Origin: Pseudomonadota bacterium
GTDB lineage: Bacteria > Pseudomonadota > Alphaproteobacteria > Caulobacterales > Caulobacteraceae
Assembly (NCBI GenBank): GCA_021808285.1
Contig: JAKBBV010000006.1
Span: 1-64,000 of the forward strand
Direction of reading: 5' to 3'
DNA: 64,000 nt
A model generated the notes under the pieces. The model was not told the DNA's origin. It worked only from the letters and a program-made list of their open reading frames with translations, and did not search any database. Below are positions 19,497-27,580 of the stretch, in pieces (positions within the stretch are counted from its first letter, which is position 1; each line of letters opens with the position of its first letter). The position numbers and the translations under genes are program-made.

Positions 19497-20866
19497 GCCG
19501 CATCGCCCAGCAGATCCGGGACGCGGCGCGAGGCGGGCGCCGGACCCAGTCGGATGCGGTCCGACTCCCCGGCCACGGTCCAGGGCCGGCGCACGCCGCC
19601 GAGCTGCTCGGCCACCGCCAGGCCGGCCTGGAGGCCATCCTCATGAAAACCGGCGCCGAAGTGGGCGCCACACCACCAGACCCCGCCTTCGCCTTGCAGG
19701 CTCCAGAGCTGCTCCTGGGCGCGGAGAGCCTGGGCATCGAAGCGCGGATGGTGGTAGATTTCGGTATGGATGATCCGCGCCGGGTCTGGCGAGATCGCGG
19801 GATTGAGGGTGACGAAATAGGGCGTGGCGCGCGGCAGATCCTGCAGCCGGTTCATCCAATAGGTGACGCAGAGGCTTTGCTCGGCGCCTTCTCCCCGGCC
19901 GATATAGTTCCAGGCCGACCAGGCCTGGCGTCGCTTCGGCATCAGGGCGGCGTCGGAGTGAAGCACCGCCAGGTTGCGGGTATAGCCAAAGGCACCCAGC
20001 AGGGCCTGCTCGCGCGCCGTGGGGGCCTCCAGAAGGGCCAGGGCCTGATCGGCATGTGTCGCCACCACCACGGCGTCGAAGCGCTCCACCGCCCCGGACG
20101 CGTCACGGACCCGTACGCCGTCGTCGGTGCGGGTCAGACTCACCGCCGCAAGGCCGGCTCTTATACGCCCGACGAGAGGAGCAGCCAGGCGCTGGACATA
20201 GGCGCGGCTGCCGCCCTCCACGGTGCGCCACACCGGGCGGTCGAGAATCTTCAGCAGGCCGTGATTTTCGAAGAAGCGGATGAAGGCGGCCGCGGGATAG
20301 TCCCTGATCTCGCGCGTCGAGGCCGACCAGATGGCCGCCGCCTGGGGCAGAAGATGATCATCCTGGAACGCCCGCCCATAACCTTGGGCCTTGAGATAGT
20401 CGCCGAGACTCGCCCCCTCAGCGTCAAGGGCGCAGGCATGTCCAGGCGCCTGGCGATAGAATCGCACCAGATCGTTGAGCATGGCCCAGAAACGGGGACG
20501 GACCAGGTTGCGCAGTTGGGAGAACAGGGTGACGAGATTGTCGCCGCCGTACTCCATGCGGCCGTCCTCAAGACTGACGGCGAAGCCCATGTTTGAGATC
20601 TTGGTGGGGACGTTCAGATGGGCGAAAAGCGCCGTGAGATTGGGATAGGTGACCTCGTTATAGACGATAAAGCCCATATCGACGGGCAGGGAGGCGGCCG
20701 GACCGGCCGGGGCCTCCACCGTGTGGCTGTGTCCGCCAAGCCGCGCATCGGCTTCATAGAGGATCACGTCGTGAGCCGGGTTCAGAAGCCACGCGGCGGA
20801 GAGGCCGGAGACTCCGGCCCCGATCACCGCGATCTTGAGGCGTCGGTTCGGAACGACGTTATTCAC
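19493..20866 (-). CDS. FAD-dependent amine-oxidase-like oxidoreductase (ECF11/ChrR module)
   Basis: About 457 residues from a GTG at 20866; an ATG at 20914 is possible and adds 16 residues rich in Arg/Gly/Pro. The Rossmann loop is GAGVSG at 16-21, followed by YEADARLGGHSHT, as in flavin amine oxidase/desaturase-like proteins. Homologues lie next to rpoE-chrR in Rhodobacter sphaeroides, within the regulon linked to singlet-oxygen defence and furan/methylated fatty acids. It heads the leftward arm with DUF1365 and has its own ECF-type promoter. A role in oxidising membrane acyl chains is likely (inference). Confidence 0.88.
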   Translation of the reverse strand: MNNVVPNRRLKIAVIGAGVSGLSAAWLLNPAHDVILYEADARLGGHSHTVEAPAGPAASLPVDMGFIVYNEVTYPNLTALFAHLNVPTKISNMGFAVSLEDGRMEYGGDNLVTLFSQLRNLVRPRFWAMLNDLVRFYRQAPGHACALDAEGASLGDYLKAQGYGRAFQDDHLLPQAAAIWSASTREIRDYPAAAFIRFFENHGLLKILDRPVWRTVEGGSRAYVQRLAAPLVGRIRAGLAAVSLTRTDDGVRVRDASGAVERFDAVVVATHADQALALLEAPTAREQALLGAFGYTRNLAVLHSDAALMPKRRQAWSAWNYIGRGEGAEQSLCVTYWMNRLQDLPRATPYFVTLNPAISPDPARIIHTEIYHHPRFDAQALRAQEQLWSLQGEGGVWWCGAHFGAGFHEDGLQAGLAVAEQLGGVRRPWTVAGESDRIRLGPAPASRRVPDLLGDAA

Positions 20867-20940
20867 AGTCGGGAGTCTCCCTCGCCCCGGGCGAACGCCG
20901 CGCCGGGGTCCCATGCGTCGCCTCGCGGCGCCACACCCGT

Positions 20941-20969
20941 TTCTACGCCGCTTCGTCGACGGCGGATCA
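20941..20969 (-). promoter_or_regulatory. ECF11 (sigma-E) promoter for FAD oxidoreductase-DUF1365
   Basis: On the reverse strand TGATCC (20964-20969) is followed after exactly 18 bp by TAGAA (20941-20945). This matches the TGATCC-N18-TAAGA type promoter known for R. sphaeroides sigma-E. The start of transcription would fall near 20934, upstream of both possible start codons (20914, 20866). Confidence 0.75.
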
Positions 20970-20993
20970 GGCGCAGCCGCGCCAGCTGTCGAT

Positions 20994-21022
20994 TGATCCG
21001 CTTTCCCACCAGGCGCGTAAAC
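20994..21022 (+). promoter_or_regulatory. ECF11 (sigma-E) autoregulatory promoter for rpoE-chrR
   Basis: TGATCC (20994-20999), 18 bp, TAAAC (21018-21022). It has the same -35 word and the same spacer as the divergent promoter 25 bp to its left. Transcription would start near 21029, leaving about 104 bases before the ATG at 21133. That also rules out the in-frame ATG at 21028 as the usual start. Confidence 0.75.
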
Positions 21023-21132
21023 CTGTCATGCATGGCGCTCGGGTCCCCTCTCCACGCCTCTTCACCGGCCTGCGACCGCAGCCGCCGCGCTGGCGCGCGC
21101 CGACGCTCGCCGATATCCAGGACTGCAGCGCC

Positions 21133-21705
21133 ATGACCGGTCGCACGGCCCGTCCAAAGCCCCCCGGCCACTCCCAGATGATCGCGGCGATCGCCCGGTG
21201 CGGCGACCGCGACGCCTTCGCCTCTCTCTTTCAGCATTTCGCACCCCGCGTGAAGAGTTATCTCCTGCGGCTCGGGGCCTCACCGGAGGCGGCCGAGGAG
21301 CTGGCCCAGGAAACGCTGCTCACGGTGTGGCGCCGCGCGGACCGGTTCGACCCGAGCCTGGCTGCGGCCTCCACCTGGATTTTCACCATCGCCCGTAATC
21401 TGCGACTGGACCTGGCCCGCCGGCAGGTCCGCGCCGCAGCCGCCGCGCCTCCCGACGAGGCGCCGCCTGAGCCTCAGCCCGACGCCCTGCTTGGCGCCCG
21501 GGAGGATGAGGCCCGGCTGGTCCGGGCGATCAGCGACCTGCCCCCAGACCAGGCGCAGGTCATCCGCGAGGCCTTCTATTCGGACAAGCCGCACTCCGAG
21601 ATCGCGCGGGAGCTGGATCTGCCGCTGGGCACGGTGAAGTCCCGGGTGCGGCTGGCGCTCGCCCGACTGCGCCTGCGCCTCGCCGAACCGGGAGACTCGA
21701 CATGA
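21133..21705 (+). CDS. rpoE: ECF sigma factor, ECF11 group (RpoE-like, singlet-oxygen response)
   Basis: 190 residues from the ATG at 21133 (AGGA ten bases upstream). Region 2 reads FASLFQHFAPRVKSYLLRLG and EELAQETLLTVW; region 4 has DLPPDQAQVIREAFYSDKPH then SEIARELDLPLGTVKSRVR. Its stop overlaps the chrR start by four bases. In Rhodobacter and Caulobacter the sigma-E-ChrR pair responds to singlet oxygen, organic hydroperoxide, UV-A and cadmium. It is expected to transcribe its own promoter and the divergent oxidoreductase operon. Confidence 0.93.
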   Translation: MTGRTARPKPPGHSQMIAAIARCGDRDAFASLFQHFAPRVKSYLLRLGASPEAAEELAQETLLTVWRRADRFDPSLAAASTWIFTIARNLRLDLARRQVRAAAAAPPDEAPPEPQPDALLGAREDEARLVRAISDLPPDQAQVIREAFYSDKPHSEIARELDLPLGTVKSRVRLALARLRLRLAEPGDST

Positions 21706-22376
21706 GCAGGGACACCGTCCTGACGGGGGTCGGGAGGGCCGATCCGCAGCGCCATCCCAGCGAAGCGCGTCTTCTGGACTATGCCTGCGGGTCGCTCGCC
21801 GGGTCCGCACGCCTTGTGGTGGGGGCCCACCTGCTGACCTGTCCCGCCTGTTCGCGGGCGGTGGGCGAATTCGAGAGGGTGGGCGGCGACTGGCTGGAGG
21901 CTCTCGATCCCGCTCTCATGTCTCCAGAAGCCTTGCCCCTCGCCCTGGCGCGGATCGATCGGCCCTCGCCCCCCGCGGCCCCCGCCGCGCCGAGGCCCGA
22001 GGGCTGGCTGCCCGTCCCCGATGCGGTGGCCCGGGCCTCCCTCGGACGACGGCGGCGGGCGGCAGGCGCATGGATTGTGCCCGTGAGCCGCGGACCGGGC
22101 GCGGAGCGATGTTACCTCCTGGGAATGTCGGCGGGGCGCGGGGCGCCGGCGCACGGGCATCGCGCCGGTGAGATGACCGTCGTTCTCAGAGGCGCCTTTT
22201 GCGATGGCGACGAGGTCTATGGCCCTGGAGATTTCTGCGAACACGACGGGTCGATCAAGCACGCGCCGCGGGCGACCGCGACCGGAGATTGCGTCTGCCT
22301 CATCCACACGGACGGTCCCCTGGCGGCGGTGGATTGGGTCGGACGCCTGGTATTCCCTTTGCTGGGAGTCGGGTGA
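21702..22376 (+). CDS. chrR: ChrR-family zinc-binding anti-sigma factor with C-terminal cupin
   Basis: 224 residues. The N-terminal anti-sigma domain has His18, His43, Cys47 and Cys50 (HLLTCPAC), the four zinc ligands of ChrR with identical spacing. The C-terminal cupin keeps His151, His153, Glu157 and His187, again spaced exactly as in R. sphaeroides ChrR. The protein holds the ECF sigma factor inactive in the cytoplasm until singlet oxygen or peroxide acts, and the cupin part is needed for that response. All residues needed for both domains appear present. Confidence 0.94.
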   Translation: MSRDTVLTGVGRADPQRHPSEARLLDYACGSLAGSARLVVGAHLLTCPACSRAVGEFERVGGDWLEALDPALMSPEALPLALARIDRPSPPAAPAAPRPEGWLPVPDAVARASLGRRRRAAGAWIVPVSRGPGAERCYLLGMSAGRGAPAHGHRAGEMTVVLRGAFCDGDEVYGPGDFCEHDGSIKHAPRATATGDCVCLIHTDGPLAAVDWVGRLVFPLLGVG

Positions 22377-22514
22377 TGGCTTGGGCCTCCCCGCGCTGAC
22401 CCCGCCTCGCCTGAACGACGAAGACCCGTTCTCGACCTGTGGCGGCCTGCCCGCCGATCAGGCACAATCGTCAAGCTTGATGTCGAGCTGTTGAAGAGAT
22501 CCGAGCTTGCCGCC

Positions 22515-23549
22515 ATGAGCCCTACTTCCCTCGCCGTCCGCGCGGCGGAGCGCCTTGATCTACCGGACTCGCTGTTGCGCGGCGCCATAGCCCGCTTCGT
22601 GGCGCGCGCGCGTACGGAGCTGGCACGCGCCGAGGGGGACGGCGAGGCCGTGTTCGCCCTGGCCATGGATCAGCGGCCGGTGGCCGAGGCGACCGACGCC
22701 GCCAACGCCCAGCATTATGAAGTGCCAGCGGAGTTCTTTCGCCGCATCCTGGGGCCGCACCTGAAATATTCCAGCGGTTACTACGCCAAACCGGATTCGA
22801 CCCTGGCGGAGGCGGAGGCGGCCGCCCTGACGGCGACCTGCGAGCACGCCGACCTGGCGGATGGCCAACGGGTGCTGGAACTGGGCTGCGGCTGGGGCTC
22901 CCTCAGCCTGTGGATGGCCAAGGCCTATCCGCTGTCGACGATCACCGCCGTCTCCAACTCGCACTCTCAGCGGCGCTATATCCAGGGCGAGGCCAGGGCG
23001 CGGGGCCTGAACAACCTCGTGGTCATCACCCGGGACATGAACAGCTTCAGCCCGCCCAGCCGCTACGACCGGATCGTGTCGGTGGAGATGTTCGAGCACA
23101 TGTCCAACTGGCGCGCGCTACTGGGCCGCATCCTCCCGGCCCTCGAACCCGATGGGCGGCTATTTCTGCACGTCTTCAGCAATCGGGACCGGCCCTACAG
23201 CTATGATGCGTCCGACCCGGACGACTTCATCGCCCGACACTTCTTCACCGGCGGCATCATGCCCAGCCATGGGCTGATCCGCTGTTTCGCCGACCTGGCG
23301 CAGGTCGAGGAGGAATGGCGCTGGAGCGGCGAGCATTACCGCCGCACGGCCGAGGACTGGCTGGCCAATTTCGACCGCGAGACGCCGAACCTGAAACCGA
23401 TCCTCAGGGAGGTCTACGGCCGGGACGCGGCGATCTGGCGGCGGCGATGGCGTCTGTTCTTTCTCGCCGTGGCGGGCATGTTCGGCGACGATGGGGGCCG
23501 GGTTTGGGGGGTCAGCCACTATCGCCTGCGCCCCGTGGGCCGCGCCTGA
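22515..23549 (+). CDS. Cyclopropane-fatty-acyl-phospholipid synthase-family SAM methyltransferase
   Basis: 344 residues from the ATG at 22515; a TTG at 22491 would add eight. The CFA-synthase hallmarks are AQHYEVPAEFFRRILGPHLKY upstream of LELGCGWGSLSLWMA (SAM site) and later SVEMFEHM. It acts on unsaturated acyl chains of membrane phospholipids. Its place 138 bp after chrR, with DUF1365 and the FAD protein on the other arm, fits the class of methylases that make methylated trans-unsaturated chains on the way to furan fatty acids in R. sphaeroides. I cannot tell that class from ordinary cyclopropane synthases by eye. Confidence 0.88.
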   Translation: MSPTSLAVRAAERLDLPDSLLRGAIARFVARARTELARAEGDGEAVFALAMDQRPVAEATDAANAQHYEVPAEFFRRILGPHLKYSSGYYAKPDSTLAEAEAAALTATCEHADLADGQRVLELGCGWGSLSLWMAKAYPLSTITAVSNSHSQRRYIQGEARARGLNNLVVITRDMNSFSPPSRYDRIVSVEMFEHMSNWRALLGRILPALEPDGRLFLHVFSNRDRPYSYDASDPDDFIARHFFTGGIMPSHGLIRCFADLAQVEEEWRWSGEHYRRTAEDWLANFDRETPNLKPILREVYGRDAAIWRRRWRLFFLAVAGMFGDDGGRVWGVSHYRLRPVGRA

Positions 23550-23573
23550 CCGCCGAAGGGAAGGAGGCCCAGT

Positions 23574-23993
23574 ATGGTCATTCGCTGGATTGTCGCCTGG
23601 TTGGCCGCGGCGCTCATCTTCGCGGGCCTGGATGCGGTGTGGCTGATCTCGACGAACGCCACGCTCTACAGACCGGTTCTGGGGCCTGTGCTCGCAGCGC
23701 AGGTGCGGCCGATCCCGGCGGTCCTGTTTTATCTGGTCTATCTGACCGGCACGGTGGTCCTGGCGGTCGGGCCGGCCCTGGCGGCGCGAAACTGGCGGCG
23801 GGCGAGCCTCAACGGCGCCCTGTTTGGGTTCTTCGCCTATGCCACCTACGACCTGACCAATTTCGCCACCCTGGCGGTGTGGTCGACGCGGATCACGCTT
23901 CTGGACCTCGCCTGGGGAACCTTCCTGACCGCCGCCGGAGCGACGGCGGGCTATCTCGGCGGGGCCTGGGCTTCGCGCCGGTCTCAGGACTGA
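23574..23993 (+). CDS. DUF2177 family membrane protein
   Basis: 139 residues with four predicted membrane helices (about 5-24, 48-68, 79-98 and 108-131) and the DUF2177 phrases GLDAVWLIS and GFFAYATYDLTN. It follows the methyltransferase by 24 bp, in the same transcript, and is a recurrent member of ECF11/ChrR gene groups. Its function is unknown; a membrane role in the same lipid-modification response is suggested by context only. Its 3' end overlaps the convergent gene by 10 bp. Confidence 0.85.
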   Translation: MVIRWIVAWLAAALIFAGLDAVWLISTNATLYRPVLGPVLAAQVRPIPAVLFYLVYLTGTVVLAVGPALAARNWRRASLNGALFGFFAYATYDLTNFATLAVWSTRITLLDLAWGTFLTAAGATAGYLGGAWASRRSQD

Positions 23994-24490
23994 TCGGAGC
24001 CGAAGACATCCCTGACGATGGCCTCAAGTCCTTCCGCATCGACCGCGTCGAAGGCCCCGAGATGAGTGCTGTCCACATCGAGCACGGCGATGAGCCGGCC
24101 CTTTCCGTCGAGAACAGGAACGACAATCTCGCTACGCGACCGGGAGTCGCAGGCGATATGGTCGGCGAACGCCTCCACATCCTCGACGTTGACGGTCTGG
24201 CGCCGCGCGGCCGCCGCGCCGCACACGCCGCGACCGAAGGCGATGCGCAGACAGCCCAGCGTGCCCTGATAGGGCCCGACCACAAGCTCGGCCTCCTTGG
24301 CGGGATCGACCCGATAGAAACCGGTCCAGAAGAAGCTGGGAAAGGCCTGGGCGAGCATGGCGGCGACGCTGGCCATGCGGGCAACCTCATCCGGCTCACC
24401 CTCCGTAACCGCGGCGATCTCCTGGCGCAGGAGCGCATAACGCGCCGCCTTGTCGGCGGGCAGGGCATCGGCGGTGAAGGTTTCGGCCAT
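23984..24490 (-). CDS. msrC: Free methionine-(R)-sulfoxide reductase (GAF domain)
   Basis: 168 residues from MAETFTADALPAD; the upstream in-frame extension is rejected as non-conserved. A single GAF domain carries FWTGFYRVD and YQGTLGCLRIAFGRGVCG. Cysteines at 80, 90 and 114 have the same spacing (10 and 24) as the three catalytic cysteines of E. coli fRMsr, and VLDVDS is the family's closing motif. It reduces free methionine-R-sulfoxide in the cytoplasm. It lies tail to tail with the singlet-oxygen module, consistent with a local oxidative-stress cluster. Confidence 0.9.
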   Translation of the reverse strand: MAETFTADALPADKAARYALLRQEIAAVTEGEPDEVARMASVAAMLAQAFPSFFWTGFYRVDPAKEAELVVGPYQGTLGCLRIAFGRGVCGAAAARRQTVNVEDVEAFADHIACDSRSRSEIVVPVLDGKGRLIAVLDVDSTHLGAFDAVDAEGLEAIVRDVFGSDQS

Positions 24491-24617
24491 GGGCCTCCAT
24501 AGCCCAGGGGCGGGAGGGTTCAAGGCCTCTGCGGCATTGACGGCCGTCACGGCAGGCCGCCGGCAGGTGTGAACAATCGTCGCGGGAGTCCGGTGGCCCT
24601 TGAGATTCGTGTTGCGT

Positions 24618-24634
24618 TGCAGCATTATTCTGCA
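24618..24634. promoter_or_regulatory. Inverted repeat upstream of the phasin-like gene
   Basis: TGCAG-N7-CTGCA, a perfect 5-bp inverted repeat, lies 28 bp before the ATG of the phasin-like gene. PhaR-type repressors of polyhydroxyalkanoate granule genes bind CTGC/GCAG-containing sites. The link to phasin control is an inference from position and base content. Confidence 0.3.
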
Positions 24635-24662
24635 TCCGCTAACGATCCCGGGTGGCCCTGCC

Positions 24663-24953
24663 ATGACCTCGCCCTTCGCCGCCTTCATCCAACTGAATAC
24701 CAGTGCGGTCGAACTCGGGGTCGAGTCCGTCGAGGTCATCGGTCTGCGCTGGCTTCAGGCCGTGGAGAGCCTGGGAGGTCTGGCCGAGGAAGCGAGCCTG
24801 ATGGTCGCGGAAAAGGCCAAGGCCCTGCTCGACGCCCAATTTCTCATCGCGCTGGCGATTCTGTCAGGCCGTGCCGAGGAGGCGCCCGCCCGCGCGGTGG
24901 CGCTCTATCGTGGTCGGGTGCAGGCTAATCGTCATCGTCTGTCTCCCGCCTGA
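24663..24953 (+). CDS. Small phasin-like protein
   Basis: 96 residues from MTSPFAAFIQL. It is almost entirely amphipathic helix, with a phasin-like pattern (AVELGVESVEVIGLRWLQA). It has no signal peptide, cysteine or catalytic motif. Phasins coat polyhydroxyalkanoate granules. The size is short for a classical phasin, so the assignment is tentative. A small unknown gene follows 25 bp later on the same strand. Confidence 0.45.
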   Translation: MTSPFAAFIQLNTSAVELGVESVEVIGLRWLQAVESLGGLAEEASLMVAEKAKALLDAQFLIALAILSGRAEEAPARAVALYRGRVQANRHRLSPA

Positions 24954-24978
24954 ATCTCACGCGCCTCACGAGTCCGTC

Positions 24979-25296
24979 ATGAAGACCTACAATCTCGATC
25001 TCCGACATGCGCCGTCCAAGCGCCGCCTCAACGCCCTGCCCGGCAACCGGCTTGACCCCCTCAAGGCGCGTCTTCCGGACGATCAGGCGGCCATCCGATG
25101 GGCCCAGGGCGAGCTGCTGGACTTCGCCCGCAAGGCCCGGGGCGAAAATTACCAATATGTCGAGGCGGCGGTGACCGAGCTTCTTCCTTTCGGCCAGCAG
25201 TTCGAGGGCAAGGACTATCGCCGCCTGGGCCGTTGGGTGTGCAATGCCGAAGGTCTGGCCTGGCGCGACGCCCGCGCCCTGGAAATGGCGGACTGA
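24979..25296 (+). CDS. Small conserved-looking protein of unknown function
   Basis: 105 residues from MKTYNLDLRHAPSKRR, with no membrane segment. The sequence is charged and soluble, with an aromatic-rich middle (ENYQYVEAAVTEL) and RRLGRWVCNAEGLAW near the C-terminus. It starts 25 bp after the phasin-like gene and is probably cotranscribed. I do not recognise a family. Codon use and the absence of a competing frame support a real gene. Confidence 0.6.
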   Translation: MKTYNLDLRHAPSKRRLNALPGNRLDPLKARLPDDQAAIRWAQGELLDFARKARGENYQYVEAAVTELLPFGQQFEGKDYRRLGRWVCNAEGLAWRDARALEMAD

Positions 25297-25303
25297 ACCG
25301 GTC

Positions 25304-26182
25304 TCAGGCCAGCGCCCGGTAGACGACGGCCCCGACCTCGGCCAGGGCGGCGTCCAGAGCCGCGTCGCGCACGGCGGCTCCGAAGGTATAGACCGCGGCG
25401 AAGAGCGGGGCCCCGCCCCCGGGCGGCCAGACGACGCCCACATCCGCGGCGATGCCCGCCCCGGGATTCGAGCCGGTCTTGTCCCCCGTTTTCGCCCCCT
25501 TGGGCCAGCCGGCGCGCAGGCGGCCAAGGCCGGTGGCGGTCTCCTCCAGCCAGGCGAGCAACTGCGCGCGCGAACCGCGCGAGAGGACAGGGCCGAATAG
25601 CGCCGCCTGCAGATCGGCCCGCATGGCGGCTGGCGTCGTGGTGTCGCGGATGTCCGAGGCCGGGCCTTCATTGAGTTGCGGCTCCCAGCGATCCAGCCGC
25701 GTCGTCGGATCTCCCAGCCGCCGGGCCAGAGCTGTGACCGCCGCCGGGCCGCCGACATTCCGCATCAGCAGGGTCGCGGCAGTGTTGTCGCTGAGCGTCA
25801 CCGCGGCGGCGCACAGGTCCGCCAGGGTCATTGCACCCTCCGACAGATGGGCCCGGGTCGCCGGCGCATAACTCATCAGATCGGCGGAACCGTAGGCGAT
25901 CCGGCGACCCAGGCTCTCCTCGCCCTGATCGACCCGTCGCAGGACCTCGGCGACGAGCAGCCATTTGAAGCTGCTGCACATGCGGAAGCGCTCCTGCGCC
26001 CGCCACCCCAGGGGGGCGCGTCCAGCGCGGACCGCCGACACCCCCAACCGCCCGCCGATTCGCCGCTCGATCCGGGCAAAGGCGGCAGGGGCCGGCTCAC
26101 TCGCCCAGGCGGGGCCAAAGCCGGCGGCCGCGGCTGCGAGGGCGGCGCCCAGGGCCCAACGGCGGGTCGCGAAGAGGGACAT
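25304..26182 (-). CDS. bla: Class A beta-lactamase
   Basis: 292 residues from MSLFATRRWALGA, with a signal peptide ending near AWA-SEP (26-28). Its RR before the hydrophobic core could be a Tat signal. All class A motifs are present: Ser70-x-x-Lys73 (SSFK), Ser131-Asp-Asn (SDN), Glu167 and Asn171 in WEPQLN (omega loop) and Lys235-Thr-Gly. A Cys directly precedes the active Ser, but no second Cys sits near the KTG motif, so the disulfide seen in some carbapenemases is not supported. It is a periplasmic serine hydrolase of beta-lactams. There is no adjacent LysR regulator. Confidence 0.92.
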   Translation of the reverse strand: MSLFATRRWALGAALAAAAAGFGPAWASEPAPAAFARIERRIGGRLGVSAVRAGRAPLGWRAQERFRMCSSFKWLLVAEVLRRVDQGEESLGRRIAYGSADLMSYAPATRAHLSEGAMTLADLCAAAVTLSDNTAATLLMRNVGGPAAVTALARRLGDPTTRLDRWEPQLNEGPASDIRDTTTPAAMRADLQAALFGPVLSRGSRAQLLAWLEETATGLGRLRAGWPKGAKTGDKTGSNPGAGIAADVGVVWPPGGGAPLFAAVYTFGAAVRDAALDAALAEVGAVVYRALA

Positions 26183-26241
26183 GCGGGACTTTCGGGGCTT
26201 GAAGGGGCGAGAGCGCCCCATTGGGATAGGCTTCGCCGCCT

Positions 26242-26859
26242 TTATGCGGTGTGAATCACGGCCACAGGCTCGACCTTCGGATCGGAGGCGATGTCGGCGG
26301 GAGCGATGAAACCCAGACCGTCCCAGGTCAGCGTGACGCCCACGCGCCGCAGGCACTCATAGACATATTCTGAGCAGATATATTCGTCCCTCGGCCGGAT
26401 CGGTCGCGGCAGTCTCAGCCCACCCCAACCGAGCGCGATGCGCAGCATGATGCGCAGGATCTCCGCCATGTCATAGGGCGCGCCAAAGCGTCTGAGGGCG
26501 AAGCGGCTCATCGACCGCAGTCCCTCGCGGGTCGCCAGGGCGGCGAAGTCGGCGTGACGGGCGAGGACCATGCGCCCATCGAAGGGCCTCTGATGCGGCC
26601 CCGAGCCTGCGGCGAGGCTGCTCATCGCCACGGCGCCGACACCGGTCGCCACCGCCTGGAGCAGCATGATGCGGTCAACAAAGGGCACGCGCACGACCAG
26701 AGCCACATGACTGAAGGGGCTATGGGTCCCCCAGGCGATGGCCCGAGAACTCAAGTCGCGGCCGGCGAAGAGCAGGAGATCGCCGGTCCGGATCCGCGGC
26801 CTCACCTTGTCGTAGGGTTCTGCGGGAAGGTCATCGAACGCGGCCGGGGAAAGGGTCAC
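26242..26859 (-). CDS. YiiX/YebB-like permuted papain-fold (NlpC/P60-superfamily) hydrolase
   Basis: 205 residues from a GTG at 26859 that overlaps the upstream gene's stop (GTGA). A longer in-frame ATG only reads through that gene. TGDLLLFAG, then THSPFSHVALVVR with the candidate catalytic His, and late EYICSEYVYECL with the candidate Cys, give the His-before-Cys order of circularly permuted NlpC/P60 enzymes. Members hydrolyse amide bonds in peptidoglycan or lipids. It is the last gene of a three-gene leftward operon whose other products are membrane proteins. Confidence 0.72.
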   Translation of the reverse strand: MTLSPAAFDDLPAEPYDKVRPRIRTGDLLLFAGRDLSSRAIAWGTHSPFSHVALVVRVPFVDRIMLLQAVATGVGAVAMSSLAAGSGPHQRPFDGRMVLARHADFAALATREGLRSMSRFALRRFGAPYDMAEILRIMLRIALGWGGLRLPRPIRPRDEYICSEYVYECLRRVGVTLTWDGLGFIAPADIASDPKVEPVAVIHTA

Positions 26860-27575
26860 GACCGCCCTTCTCCAGATATCGTCGCCGCCGCCACCGCCCA
26901 GGCGGCCACGGTCAGGGCCAGAGAGTCCGCCGCTTCGCCCCAGACCGTCGGGAACCGCACCCCCTCGACCAGACGCCAGCCCCAGACGAGCAGGGTGAAC
27001 CCCGTCATCTGAAGGGCGACCAGGACGGCGGCCGGCCGGATCCATCTTCGGGTCATCAGCGCCGGGCCGGCGGCCAGATAGGCCAGACCGGTCGCCGCCG
27101 CCCAGAACCTGGGGCCGGGAATCCAGCCCGGAACCAGGCCGGCGGTCTCCTTCAGGTAGACGAGATGGGCCAGGCCGAGAGGAAGGACCGCCAGGCCCAG
27201 CCCGATCTGGGCTCCGCGGGCGTCGCCGCTCCCCGGCGCCAGAGCGAGAGCCCCGGCGGTCATGACCAACGATTCTCCGCAATTCTCCCAACCCGCCGCC
27301 GCCAGAGGGCGAGCCAGGGCGGGCCCAAGCTTGAACATCAGAAGCCAGACCAGAAAGGCGCTGGCGAGCAGGCAGGCGGCCGCCTGCGTCGTCCGCGGCC
27401 AGAAGAGGCCCAGGCCGCCTCCCAGAGAGACCATGGCGGTGGCGTAGACCAGGGCCAGGCGCCCCGGCGTCGTCCTGTCCGCGCCCGCCCAGATCGTCGC
27501 GAAATCGCCCTGAACCAGGCTGAGCGCCCCCAAGGCGATGAGGGTCAGAGCGAAGGCCAGGCGGGCGGCGCTCAC
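26856..27575 (-). CDS. Integral membrane protein of unknown function
   Basis: 239 residues from a GTG at 27575, six bases after the preceding stop; longer in-frame starts overlap that gene. About seven or eight hydrophobic segments are visible, beginning AFALTLIALGALSLVQGDF and ending LALTVAAWAVAAA. No catalytic motif is recognised. It is the middle gene of an operon with a smaller membrane protein and a YiiX-like hydrolase, coupled by overlapping stop and start to the latter. Confidence 0.7.
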   Translation of the reverse strand: MSAARLAFALTLIALGALSLVQGDFATIWAGADRTTPGRLALVYATAMVSLGGGLGLFWPRTTQAAACLLASAFLVWLLMFKLGPALARPLAAAGWENCGESLVMTAGALALAPGSGDARGAQIGLGLAVLPLGLAHLVYLKETAGLVPGWIPGPRFWAAATGLAYLAAGPALMTRRWIRPAAVLVALQMTGFTLLVWGWRLVEGVRFPTVWGEAADSLALTVAAWAVAAATISGEGRS

Positions 27576-27580
27576 CCTGT

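Noticed and set aside
21028-21132. N-terminal extension of the ECF sigma factor from the ATG at 21028
   Set aside because: The predicted transcription start of the ECF promoter is at about 21029, and the extra residues are Pro/Arg-rich and unlike the family.
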